Shown here: positions 52,192-61,096 of the stretch, piece after piece | Numbering within the stretch: the stretch's first letter is position 1 | Layout of the letters: each line of letters starts with the position of its first letter | Notes under the pieces: generated by a model | Seen by the model: only the letters and a program-made list of their open reading frames with translations | The model's database searches: none | What the model was told of the DNA's origin: nothing | Assembly: GCF_008369325.1 (NCBI RefSeq) | Contig: NZ_VOBI01000018.1 | Coordinates: 62,001 to 126,000, forward strand | From: Pseudomonas sp. ANT_H12B | GTDB taxonomy: Bacteria > Pseudomonadota > Gammaproteobacteria > Pseudomonadales > Pseudomonadaceae | DNA length: 64,000 bases | Direction of reading: 5' to 3' | Made by a program: the position numbers and the translations under genes

Positions 52192-52342
52192 TCATTTCAA
52201 ATATGAACGCAGAGCCGAGATGACCTGATCCAGGTCGTCTTGACGTTGCTCTGGAGTTACAGCTTCAGCGCCTAGATGCTCACGGATCTGCCCTTCGAGC
52301 ACCTCTGCCATCAATCCATTCACCGCGCCCCTCACCGCTGCC
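52192..52342 (-). pseudogene. 3' end of dmeR (RcnR/FrmR-family metal repressor)
   Basis: The reverse frame reads MAAVRGAVNGLMAEVLEGQI and then REHLGAEAVTPEQRQDDLDQ before the stop. This is the last half of an RcnR/FrmR-family regulator of the DmeR type. The N-terminal half, with the metal-binding Cys/His, is gone. The frame upstream enters the ATACCC repeat (Ile-Pro repeats), which is not part of the family. It ends abruptly at the join with the dmeF fragment. Confidence 0.8.
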
Positions 52343-52692
<350 letters not shown>

Positions 52693-52716
52693 AGATCGTC
52701 CTTGGATATCAACTTT

Positions 52717-53640
52717 TTAGCGATAATTATCCTTGAGGGTATTGTGTATCGCGGTTGCCGCAGTCGCCGCATGGGCGACTCCAACACTCATCTGATTGAG
52801 CGCATTAACTACATCGCCCGCGGCATACAATCCATGGACTGACGTCCGCTGATTGGTGTCCACCAACAGCTCGCCCTTGCTGTCAACATTTACGCTTAGA
52901 CTTTTCGCCAACTCGGTCCGAGAGTTGCAGCCAAGCATCGGGTATAGGGTGTCAAAACTGAGTTCGCCGCCGCTCGCTAAGCGTAGCGACAAACGATGCC
53001 CTTTGATCTTGCGGATATGTGCGATCGGATCCTCGATGATCCGGATCCCTGCCTGTGCAATTCTGAGACGTTCGTCGTTGTCTAGCCCCGTGTCGCCCGG
53101 TTGCACAAAAAAGGTGAGCTGGCGGGTGTAGGTCCGAAGAAATAGTGCATGTCTGAAGCCTTCCTTGGCGGAGGCGAGAAGAGCAACGTCCTGATCGATG
53201 ACATCGTATCCGTCGCAAATCGGGCACCAGCGCACATAGCCACCAATAGTGGCCTCACGCAGATTGGGAATATCGGGGTGTTTATCAACAACGCCGGTGG
53301 CAAGAATCACAGTCAACGCCACAACGTAGTCATCGTCGATATTGGCGATAAAGTCATTCCCTCGCTTTGTTAGCGATTTTACGGAGGCTCGCCGGATATG
53401 AACATTGTAGCGCTCTGCCTGCTTGCGCAGCCGTGTCAATAACTCGGCACCCGAAACACCCTGAGGAAAACCCGGATAGTTGTGCGTGATCGGGATCAGC
53501 TCTGCACGGCTCTGGCCGGCGTCGACCAGTAAAACCTGTCGACGATAGCGTGCCAAATAGATAGCCGCCGTCAGCCCGACAGGGCCTGCACCGACGATAA
53601 GGCAATCCACCGCATGATATTGAGCCTGTTTGCTTGTCAT
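52717..53640 (-). CDS. Thioredoxin-reductase-like FAD/NAD(P) oxidoreductase
   Basis: This 307-residue flavoprotein has the FAD motif CLIVGAGPVGLTAAIYLARY and HNYPGFPQGVSGAELL. The redox-active CxxC pair is in WCPICDGYDV, and the second FAD motif is HGLYAAGDVVNALNQMSVG. The NADP-binding motif is weak (ALLASAKEGFRHALFL instead of GxGxxG), so it resembles the TrxR-like branch that may use another partner or none. Its 3' end abuts the dmeF fragment. It may serve thiol redox balance under copper stress. Confidence 0.85.
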   Translation of the reverse strand: MTSKQAQYHAVDCLIVGAGPVGLTAAIYLARYRRQVLLVDAGQSRAELIPITHNYPGFPQGVSGAELLTRLRKQAERYNVHIRRASVKSLTKRGNDFIANIDDDYVVALTVILATGVVDKHPDIPNLREATIGGYVRWCPICDGYDVIDQDVALLASAKEGFRHALFLRTYTRQLTFFVQPGDTGLDNDERLRIAQAGIRIIEDPIAHIRKIKGHRLSLRLASGGELSFDTLYPMLGCNSRTELAKSLSVNVDSKGELLVDTNQRTSVHGLYAAGDVVNALNQMSVGVAHAATAATAIHNTLKDNYR

Positions 53641-54127
53641 CTAGCGCTCCAGTTTTGCCAATGCTGTCGGATGCCAGAGCCCTAACGTAGTGTACTGAGG
53701 CCCTCCAGTTCGCGCGAAACCAGCGGCCATATCCAGGGTCGCAGCGGGGCATGATTGTCTGGCAGACCACGCAGCACTTACCCGAAGATTGAGGAGTAGT
53801 GATAGCAGGGTAATATCGACCATCATGCTGTTATCGAAATTAGCCCGGACAGAACGCTTTGGCCCACGTCCTGGTTACGTTCTATCACTTCCTCTCCTAA
53901 GCCGGTCGGGCTTCACAGGCGCAAGGACAGATCATCGTCTCGGGCTCAGATCAGTGCCCCTGTTTGCAGACCTTTGACCAAGCGCGAATGCTCTGGAAAT
54001 CCATGGTCCAAGCGGAGCTTGGGTTTGCTCCTACCATTCAATGTGATGCGCACGGGTGAGAATCACCGGCTAAACCGGTGCGGAAATTTCTGTCAAAGAT
54101 GCAACGCACAGATCGACATCACCATGG
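53641..54127. other. Non-coding stretch, no gene recognised
   Basis: No open frame with family resemblance was found on either strand in these 487 bases. It separates the TrxR-like gene from the end of the DUF305 gene. No repeat or clear operator was noticed. Confidence 0.6.
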
Positions 54128-54523
54128 TCATGGTTTTTTATTCGCTTTAATCCACTGATCGAATACGGCGATTTCCTTTTCCTGTGCGGCAATTATGTCC
54201 TTGGCCATTCGGAGCATCTCTGGATTTTTCCCGTTCTTGAGTTCGGCTTGCGCCATCTTGACTGCCATCTGGTGATGCATGCGCATGTTGGCCGCGAAGT
54301 CATAATCCACATCGCCGGTCTTGGACATACCACCCATTTTTTTCATGCTGTCCATCTTCGAGTGATCCATCTGCTCGGAAGGCATCGGCATTGTTTCGCT
54401 TTTCGCGGGTTCTGCGGCATTGGTCCACGTCGGCGCTGTCGCCATGACAGCGACAGCCATCGCTACCGCCCTCACTGATAAAGTGAACCGGTTAGTGCTG
54501 CTGTGCTTGATATGCTGTGACAT
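54128..54523 (-). CDS. DUF305 family exported protein
   Basis: This 131-residue protein has a signal peptide (about residues 1-37, ending TWTNAAEPA), a Met-rich linker (MPMPSEQMDHSKMDSMKKMGGM), and a DUF305 ferritin-like helical segment (YDFAANMRMHHQMAVKMAQAEL ... AAQEKEIAVFDQWI). The family is often linked to copper resistance. Start 54523 has AGGAG upstream. A CopR-type box lies 229 bases upstream. Confidence 0.88.
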   Translation of the reverse strand: MSQHIKHSSTNRFTLSVRAVAMAVAVMATAPTWTNAAEPAKSETMPMPSEQMDHSKMDSMKKMGGMSKTGDVDYDFAANMRMHHQMAVKMAQAELKNGKNPEMLRMAKDIIAAQEKEIAVFDQWIKANKKP

Positions 54524-55226
54524 TGTGAATCTCCTGGTTAAAAGGCGGAAAATTGGCATATACATACGGCTGCGACATTTTCGATTAAAAACATCTGATC
54601 ATTTTTCGGCAGATAGCGAATGAGAATATGGCAAATAGATGCCAGACGTGATGTGAGCAGGAAACTGTTTCATGGGGTTCCGGCACCTACGTACTCAAGG
54701 GCTCATATTTCACCCTAGACCACGCTAGGCGGACAGTCGACAGAAATGAATATTACATTCTTGTCAGGTTTCAGTCGGTTAGCATTTCGTCGCGAATATG
54801 CTGTAGGGAAAGCCTAAAAAACTATGGTTGAGCCCAGATAGAATAGATGACTTTCGCGAATGCCGAGTCCGCCAACAGACCCAAGCAGACTCGCAACCGC
54901 TTCATATTCATATTCAGATGAATCAGTTCTTAATGTGGAAGGGATTCATTACCTTGATGGAACGAGACAAACTACCCGAATGATAATGGCGATGGTCCAG
55001 CGCAGACGTCAGTGATCCGGTCGTGGGTAATATCAATAACCGTCAGGCCAATACGCCTTCCTGGCGCCAACGCTTATGAGTTAAAACAGCCTCCACTTAA
55101 ATTATGCGAGCCTTTCGCGCTTAGTGTTGGAGTCATTTAGGCAAATCTTAGCTATAAAGATGAGCCATTTCGGACCGGTGAATTCCCCGGAAAATTACTG
55201 CCAACAAGCGCTTGCCCCTTTACTTA
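54524..55226. other. Long non-coding stretch between DUF305 and flgB-like genes
   Basis: These 703 bases hold no gene-like open frame. They are visibly richer in A+T than the core genes. The only feature recognised is the CTGACA-N5-GTAAT site on the reverse strand at 54752-54767. Confidence 0.6.
54752..54767 (-). promoter_or_regulatory. Putative CopR box upstream of DUF305 gene
   Basis: The reverse strand reads CTGACA-AGAAT-GTAAT, a perfect match. It faces the DUF305 gene across 229 bases, suggesting a long leader. Confidence 0.68.
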
Positions 55227-55640
55227 TCAGTCACCTCGAAGAACTTTAAGCAAACTTTTAAATGCGCCATTCAATCTGGTAAACGCGGCATCAAAATGTA
55301 CTTCGTTTTCTGCATATTTTGCGACCTCGACCTGTTGATCTACAGTATTTTGGTCAATGGAGGGTTGGTTCGGCATACTGTAAAGCAAAACACCGCCATG
55401 ATGATCACCTGCTGAGTTTTGGTCGGAAATATGTTTTAGGTTTGTTATTTTCAAAGAAAACGGCGCAGCAAGAGCTCCTTTTGTCTGGCCTGCAAGCACA
55501 GCAGAAAAGTCTAAATCCTGGGCCTTGAAGTTCGGTGTATCGGCGTTAGCGATGTTATTGCTCAGTACCTCAGCTCTTTGGCTACGATAAATTAGCGCTC
55601 TTTCTGCGGAGCCAAACGCTTTTTCAAAATTAATACTCAC
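55227..55640 (-). CDS. Orphan flagellar rod protein FlgB paralogue
   Basis: This 137-residue protein matches FlgB, a proximal-rod subunit of the flagellar basal body, along its whole length. The N-terminal flagellar rod motif is EVLSNNIANADTPNFKAQDLDF and the C-terminal part is QPSIDQNTVDQQVEVAKYAE with DAAFTRLNGAFKSLL. The GTG at 55640 has GAGG 9 bases upstream and gives the usual start (MSINFEKAF). No other flagellar gene is near. It sits in an A+T-richer part of the island between copper genes, so it was probably acquired separately from the chromosomal flagellar operon. It may still assemble into the rod or interfere with it. Confidence 0.85.
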   Translation of the reverse strand: MSINFEKAFGSAERALIYRSQRAEVLSNNIANADTPNFKAQDLDFSAVLAGQTKGALAAPFSLKITNLKHISDQNSAGDHHGGVLLYSMPNQPSIDQNTVDQQVEVAKYAENEVHFDAAFTRLNGAFKSLLKVLRGD

Positions 55641-55881
55641 ATCCACCATCCTCAGTAGCGCTGCTATTACCGCTAATATTGAATACTCAAGTGTTAAACG
55701 CACTGTTTTACATGATGACGTATTCAATTCCATTACAGGTGCTAAAAAATCGCCATGCCACCTAAAAGGAAGCTTACAAAAACCGCATCGTTAAAACTTT
55801 TAATCGATAAATAGCGGCATGTGATTCCGGATCGAGACCTTACGAATTAAGTAGTGTGTTTCTCAAGAGAAATATTGCAAC

Positions 55882-55897
55882 CTGACACAACTGTAAT
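55882..55897 (+). promoter_or_regulatory. Putative CopR box upstream of ptrA-like gene
   Basis: CTGACA-CAACT-GTAAT, a perfect match to the pattern, lies 122 bases before the ptrA-like start. Confidence 0.72.
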
Positions 55898-56019
55898 ATT
55901 GGCCTAAGGTTCCTGACAGGGGATGAGTCTTATAGTCCTATTGAGCCTTAAGCTCACCCCGAAGAATCAACGCTTGATGTCGATTCAGGGGTTACCAATA
56001 CTCATCCGAGGAAACCCAA

Positions 56020-56226
56020 ATGAACCCTATCAAAACCTTGTTCGTCATCGCTGCTCTGACCGTCTCTTCATTGGCTATGGCTGAAGGCGGTGGTGACCGG
56101 ACTTTCGCACGCATGGAAGCGGCTAGGAATAATTCGATGGAATCGTACCAAGTAGCTCAAACGCAAAGCTCCCAACCTCCCGTCGCAGAAAGTAAAGCTA
56201 AAGCGATGGACCACAAGAATTGCTAA
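56020..56226 (+). CDS. PtrA-like small exported protein
   Basis: This 68-residue protein has a signal peptide (MNPIKTLFVIAALTVSSLAMA) followed by EGGGDRTFARMEAARNNSME, the signature of PtrA (a copper-inducible protein named for type III secretion repression in P. aeruginosa). The tail ends in MDHKNC. It is a periplasmic candidate. RBS GAGGAAA precedes the ATG. A CopR-type box is upstream and another follows, before copA. Confidence 0.85.
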   Translation: MNPIKTLFVIAALTVSSLAMAEGGGDRTFARMEAARNNSMESYQVAQTQSSQPPVAESKAKAMDHKNC

Positions 56227-56247
56227 ATCGCTGGGTACATCCCCAAG

Positions 56248-56263
56248 CTGACAGAAATGTAAT
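56248..56263 (+). promoter_or_regulatory. Putative CopR box upstream of copA operon
   Basis: CTGACA-GAAAT-GTAAT, a perfect match, lies 141 bases before copA. Confidence 0.75.
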
Positions 56264-56404
56264 CACTGTGGTGGTTTAAATGTGGCAATTTCTGAGCTCG
56301 CTTGCCGTAACAGTTCGTCTTTTGTGACGGTTGGCGAAGCTCATCCGGGCAACTCATTGGTTGTTTCGCACGGCTTCCCTTTTGATTGATTGGACGTAAA
56401 CGGC

Positions 56405-58390
56405 ATGCATTCCAAAACCTCTAGACGGACATTCGTTAAAGGCTTGGCCGCTGGTGGCATTCTCGGCGGCCTTGGCCTATGGCGCACTCCTGTATGGGCA
56501 GTGACCAGTCCTGGTCTGCCGAACGTACTCACCGGCAACGAATTTGATCTGTTTATTGGTGAAACCCCTGTAAACATAACTGGCTCGCCGCGCACAGCCA
56601 TGACCATCAATGGTTCGTTGCCCGGACCTTTGCTGCGCTGGCGCGAAGGCGAGACGGTCACACTGCGTGTGAAAAATCGCCTAGACCAAGACACCTCCAT
56701 TCATTGGCACGGGATCATTCTGCCCGCCAACATGGATGGTGTACCGGGTTTAAGTTTCCATGGCATCGCGCCCGATGGCATGTACGAGTACAAATTCAAG
56801 GTGCATCAGAACGGTACGTACTGGTACCACAGCCACTCTGGTTTGCAGGAGCAGGCAGGCGTTTACGGTCCAATCGTCATCGACTCGAAAGAGCCTGAAC
56901 CTTTTCAATACAACCGCGACTATGTGGTGATGTTGACTGACTGGACCGATGAAGATCCTAGTCGCGTCATGGCCAAGCTCAAGAAGCAATCGGACTACTA
57001 CAACCACCACAAACGTACCGTGGGCGACTTTATCGACGACGTCAGCAAGCAAGGTTGGTCTGCTGCCGTGGCCGACCGGAAGATGTGGGCTGAAATGAAA
57101 ATGAACCCCACTGATCTCGCAGACGTCAGTGGGGATACTTACACCTATCTCATGAATGGCCAGGCGCCTAACGGTAACTGGACCGGTATTTTCAAGCCGG
57201 GCGAGAAGCTGCGCCTGCGCTTTATCAACGGCTCAGCTATGAGCTATTTCGACGTCCGCATCCCTGGTTTGAAAATGACCGTTGTGGCGGCTGACGGCCA
57301 ACATGTCAAACCAGTCAGCGTCGATGAATTCCGCATCGCCGTGGCAGAAACGTATGACGTGATCGTAGAACCTGCCAGCGAAGAGGCTTACACAATCTTC
57401 GCCCAGTCCATGGATAGAACCGGTTATGCACGTGGAACCTTGGCAGTTCGCGAAGGATTAAAGGCAAAGGTACCTGCGATCGATCCTCGGCCGCTTTTGA
57501 CCATGGATGACATGGGTATGGGCGGTATGGCGGGCATGGACCATGGCAGCATGGCTGGTATGGGCGGCGGCGATATGAAACAAGGTGACATGTCAGGCAT
57601 GGCTGGCATGGACCACAGCAAGATGGCGGGAATGGACCAAAGTGACATGACCGGGATGACCGGGATGACCGGCATGGACAGCGGTGACATGACTAACATG
57701 GCCGGCATGGACCACAGCAAGATGTCGGGCACGGACAAAGGCGACATGTCCAACATGGCCGGTATGGACCACAGCAAGATGGCGGGAATGGACAAAGGCG
57801 ACATGTCCAACATGGCCGGCATGGATCACAGCAAGATGGCAGGGATGGGCGGTATGGGGGGCGAAATGCAGACTCACCCAGCGTCCGAAACCAACAACCC
57901 CTTGGTTGACATGCAAGCCATGAGCCCAACGCCAAAGCTAAACGATCCAGGCATCGGTTTGCGGAACAATGGTCGTCGAGTGCTCACCTACTCAGATCTG
58001 AAAAACACGTTCCAAGACCCTGACGGTCGCGAACCCAATCGCACCATTGAGCTTCATCTGACCGGCCACATGGAGAAATTTTCGTGGTCCTTCAACGGCA
58101 TCAAATTTTCTGACGCCGAGCCGCTTCGTCTGAAGTATGGGGAGCGTCTTCGCATCACCCTGGTGAACGACACCATGATGACCCATCCCATCCACCTTCA
58201 CGGCATGTGGAGCGACCTTGAGGATGAGAACGGCAAGTTCATGGTGCGCAAGCACACAATCGACATGCCACCAGGTACCAAGCGTAGCTATCGAGTCACC
58301 GCTGATGCCTTAGGTCGCTGGGCTTATCACTGCCACCTGCTTTTCCATATGGAAATGGGCATGTTCCGTGAAGTACGGGTTGATGAGTAA
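56405..58390 (+). CDS. copA: Periplasmic multicopper oxidase CopA (PcoA type)
   Basis: This 661-residue enzyme oxidises and binds copper in the periplasm. A Tat signal (SRRTFVKG at residues 6-13) directs folded export. Copper ligands are in IHWHGI (near residue 100), WYHSHSGLQEQ, the C-terminal HPIHLHGMW, and YHCHLLFHMEMGM with the type 1 Cys-His-Met. A Met-rich insertion of about 120 residues (366-489) has tandem MAGMDHSKM-type repeats, longer than the usual few. The start at 56405 was chosen because the Tat motif then lies at the N-terminus. It begins a copA-small protein-copB-cytochrome-CopG operon. Confidence 0.95.
   Translation: MHSKTSRRTFVKGLAAGGILGGLGLWRTPVWAVTSPGLPNVLTGNEFDLFIGETPVNITGSPRTAMTINGSLPGPLLRWREGETVTLRVKNRLDQDTSIHWHGIILPANMDGVPGLSFHGIAPDGMYEYKFKVHQNGTYWYHSHSGLQEQAGVYGPIVIDSKEPEPFQYNRDYVVMLTDWTDEDPSRVMAKLKKQSDYYNHHKRTVGDFIDDVSKQGWSAAVADRKMWAEMKMNPTDLADVSGDTYTYLMNGQAPNGNWTGIFKPGEKLRLRFINGSAMSYFDVRIPGLKMTVVAADGQHVKPVSVDEFRIAVAETYDVIVEPASEEAYTIFAQSMDRTGYARGTLAVREGLKAKVPAIDPRPLLTMDDMGMGGMAGMDHGSMAGMGGGDMKQGDMSGMAGMDHSKMAGMDQSDMTGMTGMTGMDSGDMTNMAGMDHSKMSGTDKGDMSNMAGMDHSKMAGMDKGDMSNMAGMDHSKMAGMGGMGGEMQTHPASETNNPLVDMQAMSPTPKLNDPGIGLRNNGRRVLTYSDLKNTFQDPDGREPNRTIELHLTGHMEKFSWSFNGIKFSDAEPLRLKYGERLRITLVNDTMMTHPIHLHGMWSDLEDENGKFMVRKHTIDMPPGTKRSYRVTADALGRWAYHCHLLFHMEMGMFREVRVDE
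57502..57870 (+). repeat. Met-rich tandem repeats inside copA
   Basis: Repeated units encoding GDMSNMAGMDHSKMAGMDKG-like segments, about 60 bases each, occur three times from about 57690 to 57840, with shorter variants before. The DNA copies are nearly identical, so the array is young and able to change copy number by recombination. Confidence 0.85.
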
Positions 58391-58402
58391 AGGAGACGAT
58401 CT

Positions 58403-58651
58403 GTGAGCACATACCTAAATCGTAAATCGCTGGTCGGTTGCCTCTTTGCCGTCGGCTTGATGGGTGGACTCTCGTCCGTGGCGCTGGCAGTCGAAGATAG
58501 TAGTGATCATTCACCTGCTACTCCTGCAAAAGCAACGAACAAGCCTGCAACTACGACAAACGAGTCAAAGCCCGATCACGGGTCAATGGACCACAGCAAG
58601 ATGAGCCATGAGTCGATGGATCATGACCAAAAAACCAAAAAGGCAGATTGA
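58403..58651 (+). CDS. Small exported Met/His-rich protein between copA and copB
   Basis: This 82-residue protein starts at a GTG with AAAGGAGACG upstream, 13 bases after copA. It has a signal peptide (LVGCLFAVGLMGGLSSVALA) and a short mature part ending in DHGSMDHSKMSHESMDHDQ. The same DHSKM motif occurs in CopA and CopB. It may be a small copper sponge or chaperone between them. Confidence 0.75.
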   Translation: MSTYLNRKSLVGCLFAVGLMGGLSSVALAVEDSSDHSPATPAKATNKPATTTNESKPDHGSMDHSKMSHESMDHDQKTKKAD

Positions 58652-58655
58652 GATC

Positions 58656-59597
58656 ATGACCAGTAAGTTTTTACGCCCAACGTTGATGGCACTGGCAGTC
58701 TCTACCAGTCCTGCTTTCTTTGTCGTGGCTCACGCCGCTGAAGAGATGGATCACTCCAAGATGGACCACGGCTCAATGGGAGCTATGGACCATAGCAAGA
58801 TGGGGGCTATGGATCACAGCAAGATGAGTATGGGTGACGGGCAAATGGACGGAATGGAAAGTATGGATGGGGGGGCGACTACCACCAGTCGAACCCCAGT
58901 CCCCGTACTTACCGACGCTGACCGTGCAGCCGCCTTTCCAGATGTTGCTGGTCATGGTGTCCACGACAAAAAACTCAACTCCTTCATGCTGCTGGATAAG
59001 TTTGAGTACCAGGATGCTGACAACGGTAGTGCATTGGCCTGGGATGCAAAAGGATGGATCGGCGGTGACGTTGACCGACTGTGGTTGCGCTCGGAAGGCG
59101 AACGTACCAATGGCGTAACGGAAAACGCCGAACTCTCAGCACTTTGGGGGCACTCCATCGGTCCATGGTGGGATGTCGTCACCGGCGTACGACAAGACTT
59201 CAAGCCCGGGTCTCCACAAACTTGGGGAGCGCTCGGTATTCAGGGCATGGCCCTCTATAACTTTGAAGCCGAAGCGACTGCCTACATCGGTGAGAACGGT
59301 CAAACCGCAGCTCGATTGGAAGGCGACTACGACATTCTGCTGACCAATCGCCTGATCTTGCAGCCGACGGCCGAAGCCAATTTTTACGGAAAAAATGATC
59401 CTCAACGCGGCATTGGTTCTGGATTGGCAAACACCGAAGTAGGGCTCCGATTGCGTTATGAGATTGTTCGCCAATTTGCCCCTTACATTGGGGTTAGCTG
59501 GAGCCGCTCCTACGGCAATACGGCAGACCTGGCCAGCGATGAAGGAGAGGATGCGAACGAGGCGCGATTTGTCGCCGGTATTCGGATGTGGTTTTGA
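58656..59597 (+). CDS. copB: Outer-membrane copper resistance protein CopB (PcoB type)
   Basis: This 313-residue protein has a signal peptide (about residues 1-28), a Met/His-rich N-terminal segment (MDHSKMDHGSMGAMDHSKM), and a beta-barrel body with alternating aromatic strands (FEYQDADNGSALAWDAKGWIGG, LRLRYEIVRQFAPYIGVSWSRSYG), ending in GIRMWF with C-terminal Phe as outer-membrane proteins do. The start at 58656 gives the signal peptide, and a longer frame from 58608 is rejected. It is coupled to copA by operon position. Confidence 0.94.
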   Translation: MTSKFLRPTLMALAVSTSPAFFVVAHAAEEMDHSKMDHGSMGAMDHSKMGAMDHSKMSMGDGQMDGMESMDGGATTTSRTPVPVLTDADRAAAFPDVAGHGVHDKKLNSFMLLDKFEYQDADNGSALAWDAKGWIGGDVDRLWLRSEGERTNGVTENAELSALWGHSIGPWWDVVTGVRQDFKPGSPQTWGALGIQGMALYNFEAEATAYIGENGQTAARLEGDYDILLTNRLILQPTAEANFYGKNDPQRGIGSGLANTEVGLRLRYEIVRQFAPYIGVSWSRSYGNTADLASDEGEDANEARFVAGIRMWF

Positions 59598-59606
59598 GGG
59601 CCTGAC

Positions 59607-60422
59607 ATGAAAAGAACATTGAAAACATTGACTGCTGCCGGAGTGGTCGCCGCGATAGTAGGTGCCGGCGTGGTGTATTTTGGTGTGATTAATGTTGGGG
59701 CGGATGATCCACATTCCTATCCCGTTCACTCGCTACTTTCCACCGCTCGGGATCGCTCGATCGAAGTGCGCTCACGCGACATTAAAGTCCCCGACCTGAG
59801 CGAAGAAGCTCTAATCCGCGCAGGTGCTGGCAACTACAACTCTATGTGCATCGGTTGCCATCTGGCTCCGGGTATTGCAGGAACCGAGTTAAGTAATAGC
59901 CTTTACCCTGCACCTCCGAATCTTTCAAAACTGGGCGTTGATGGAAACCCTGCCGCAGCTTTCTGGATCATCAAGCATGGAATCAAATCCACAGGCATGC
60001 CCGCTTGGGGTAAAAGCATGGCCGATCCCTACATCTGGGGAATGGTCGCTTTTCTCCAGCAGCTGCCTTCATTGGATGCAGAGCAATACAACGCTCTAGC
60101 AACCAGCAGCGGTGGTCATCAACACGGTGGCGGCGAGAGCAAAATGCATAACCATGAAGGCCAGCATGAGGGCCAAAAAGGGGCTGCCGCGGGGCATCAT
60201 GATGCGGGTGCAGCCGAAGAGATAGCCGAAGCAGGCGACCATCATGGCGAGAGAAACAGCGCTCATGCCCATGAGGCGGCCGCAGCGCCTTCTCAGGATG
60301 ACAGTACCGAACACGCCCATCCTCAGGTTGTGGAGGCTTCACATGACGCTCCTGCAACTCTGGCCGTTCAGCCAAAAACTCATACCCACGCTGATGGGAA
60401 GGAGCATACCCATGCGAAATAA
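59607..60422 (+). CDS. Membrane-anchored c-type cytochrome with histidine-rich tail
   Basis: This 271-residue protein has an N-terminal helix (LTAAGVVAAIVGAGVVYFGVINV) and one heme-binding CIGCH at residues 81-85. The methionine ligand is in STGMPAWGKS. From about residue 165 on comes a His/Glu-rich disordered tail (HQHGGGESKMHNHEGQHEG, HTHADGKEHTHAK). It lies 9 bases after copB and overlaps the CopG-like gene by 11 bases. It could pass electrons to CopA or oxidised copper while the tail binds metal. Confidence 0.87.
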   Translation: MKRTLKTLTAAGVVAAIVGAGVVYFGVINVGADDPHSYPVHSLLSTARDRSIEVRSRDIKVPDLSEEALIRAGAGNYNSMCIGCHLAPGIAGTELSNSLYPAPPNLSKLGVDGNPAAAFWIIKHGIKSTGMPAWGKSMADPYIWGMVAFLQQLPSLDAEQYNALATSSGGHQHGGGESKMHNHEGQHEGQKGAAAGHHDAGAAEEIAEAGDHHGERNSAHAHEAAAAPSQDDSTEHAHPQVVEASHDAPATLAVQPKTHTHADGKEHTHAK

Positions 60423-60879
60423 CTTTCTTCGTCCCGGTCGGGCACTTCGCCTCGCTGCATTCGCGGCTCTGTTTATCAGTTCAGCTGGTCATGCAGCAGA
60501 GTCGCTGACGATCGACGTCCATCGTGACGCTAACTGTGGATGCTGCAAGAAGTGGATCCAGCACCTTGAAGCTAACGGCTTCACCGTCGTTGATCATGTA
60601 GAAACCAACATGAGCGCGGTCAAGCAGGATCTCGGTGTTGCTCCACGACTCTCGTCCTGCCACACAGCAATGATCAATGGAAAGTTTGTTGAAGGTCACG
60701 TGCCCGCCGAGCAAATAGTTGCCTTGAGCAAGCGCGATGACCTTATCGGGATTGCTGTGCCGGGGATGCCGGCAGGCTCGCCTGGTATGGAGGTTGGTGG
60801 GAAGCAGGATGCGTATCAGGTCATCGGTCTGAGCAAAGCAGGTACTGACCAAGTGATCGCTGAGTACCCGGCAAACTAA
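60412..60879 (+). CDS. copG: DUF411 family protein (CopG-like)
   Basis: This 155-residue protein has a signal peptide (about residues 1-28) and a thioredoxin-like DUF411 domain: TIDVHRDANCGCCKKWIQHLEANG carries the CxCC site, and SSCHTAMINGKFVEGHVPAEQI the second cysteine and histidines. CopG proteins bind copper clusters and change its oxidation state in the periplasm. It overlaps the cytochrome gene by 11 bases. Confidence 0.88.
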   Translation: MRNNFLRPGRALRLAAFAALFISSAGHAAESLTIDVHRDANCGCCKKWIQHLEANGFTVVDHVETNMSAVKQDLGVAPRLSSCHTAMINGKFVEGHVPAEQIVALSKRDDLIGIAVPGMPAGSPGMEVGGKQDAYQVIGLSKAGTDQVIAEYPAN

Positions 60880-61096
60880 TCACAAACGTTCATTACCCGA
60901 ACGGTGGCAAACCGGTCGAACCGGCTTCGGCAAAAACTCTCAAATATCCAGGTGCGAAAGCACGGAAATGAAATTGGGAGTCGGCGCACGAATAGCCCAT
61001 CATGGCCCAGCATCAATACGATGCCGCAGTCAGATGCCGAATGACTATACGTGTGCAGTCGGCACGAACAAAAGTGGAAGTAGGCCGAGCTAGAGA

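Noticed and set aside
57424..57822. Reverse-strand open frame with regular repeats inside copA
   Set aside because: It is the complement of the Met-rich repeat array, and there is no ribosome site.
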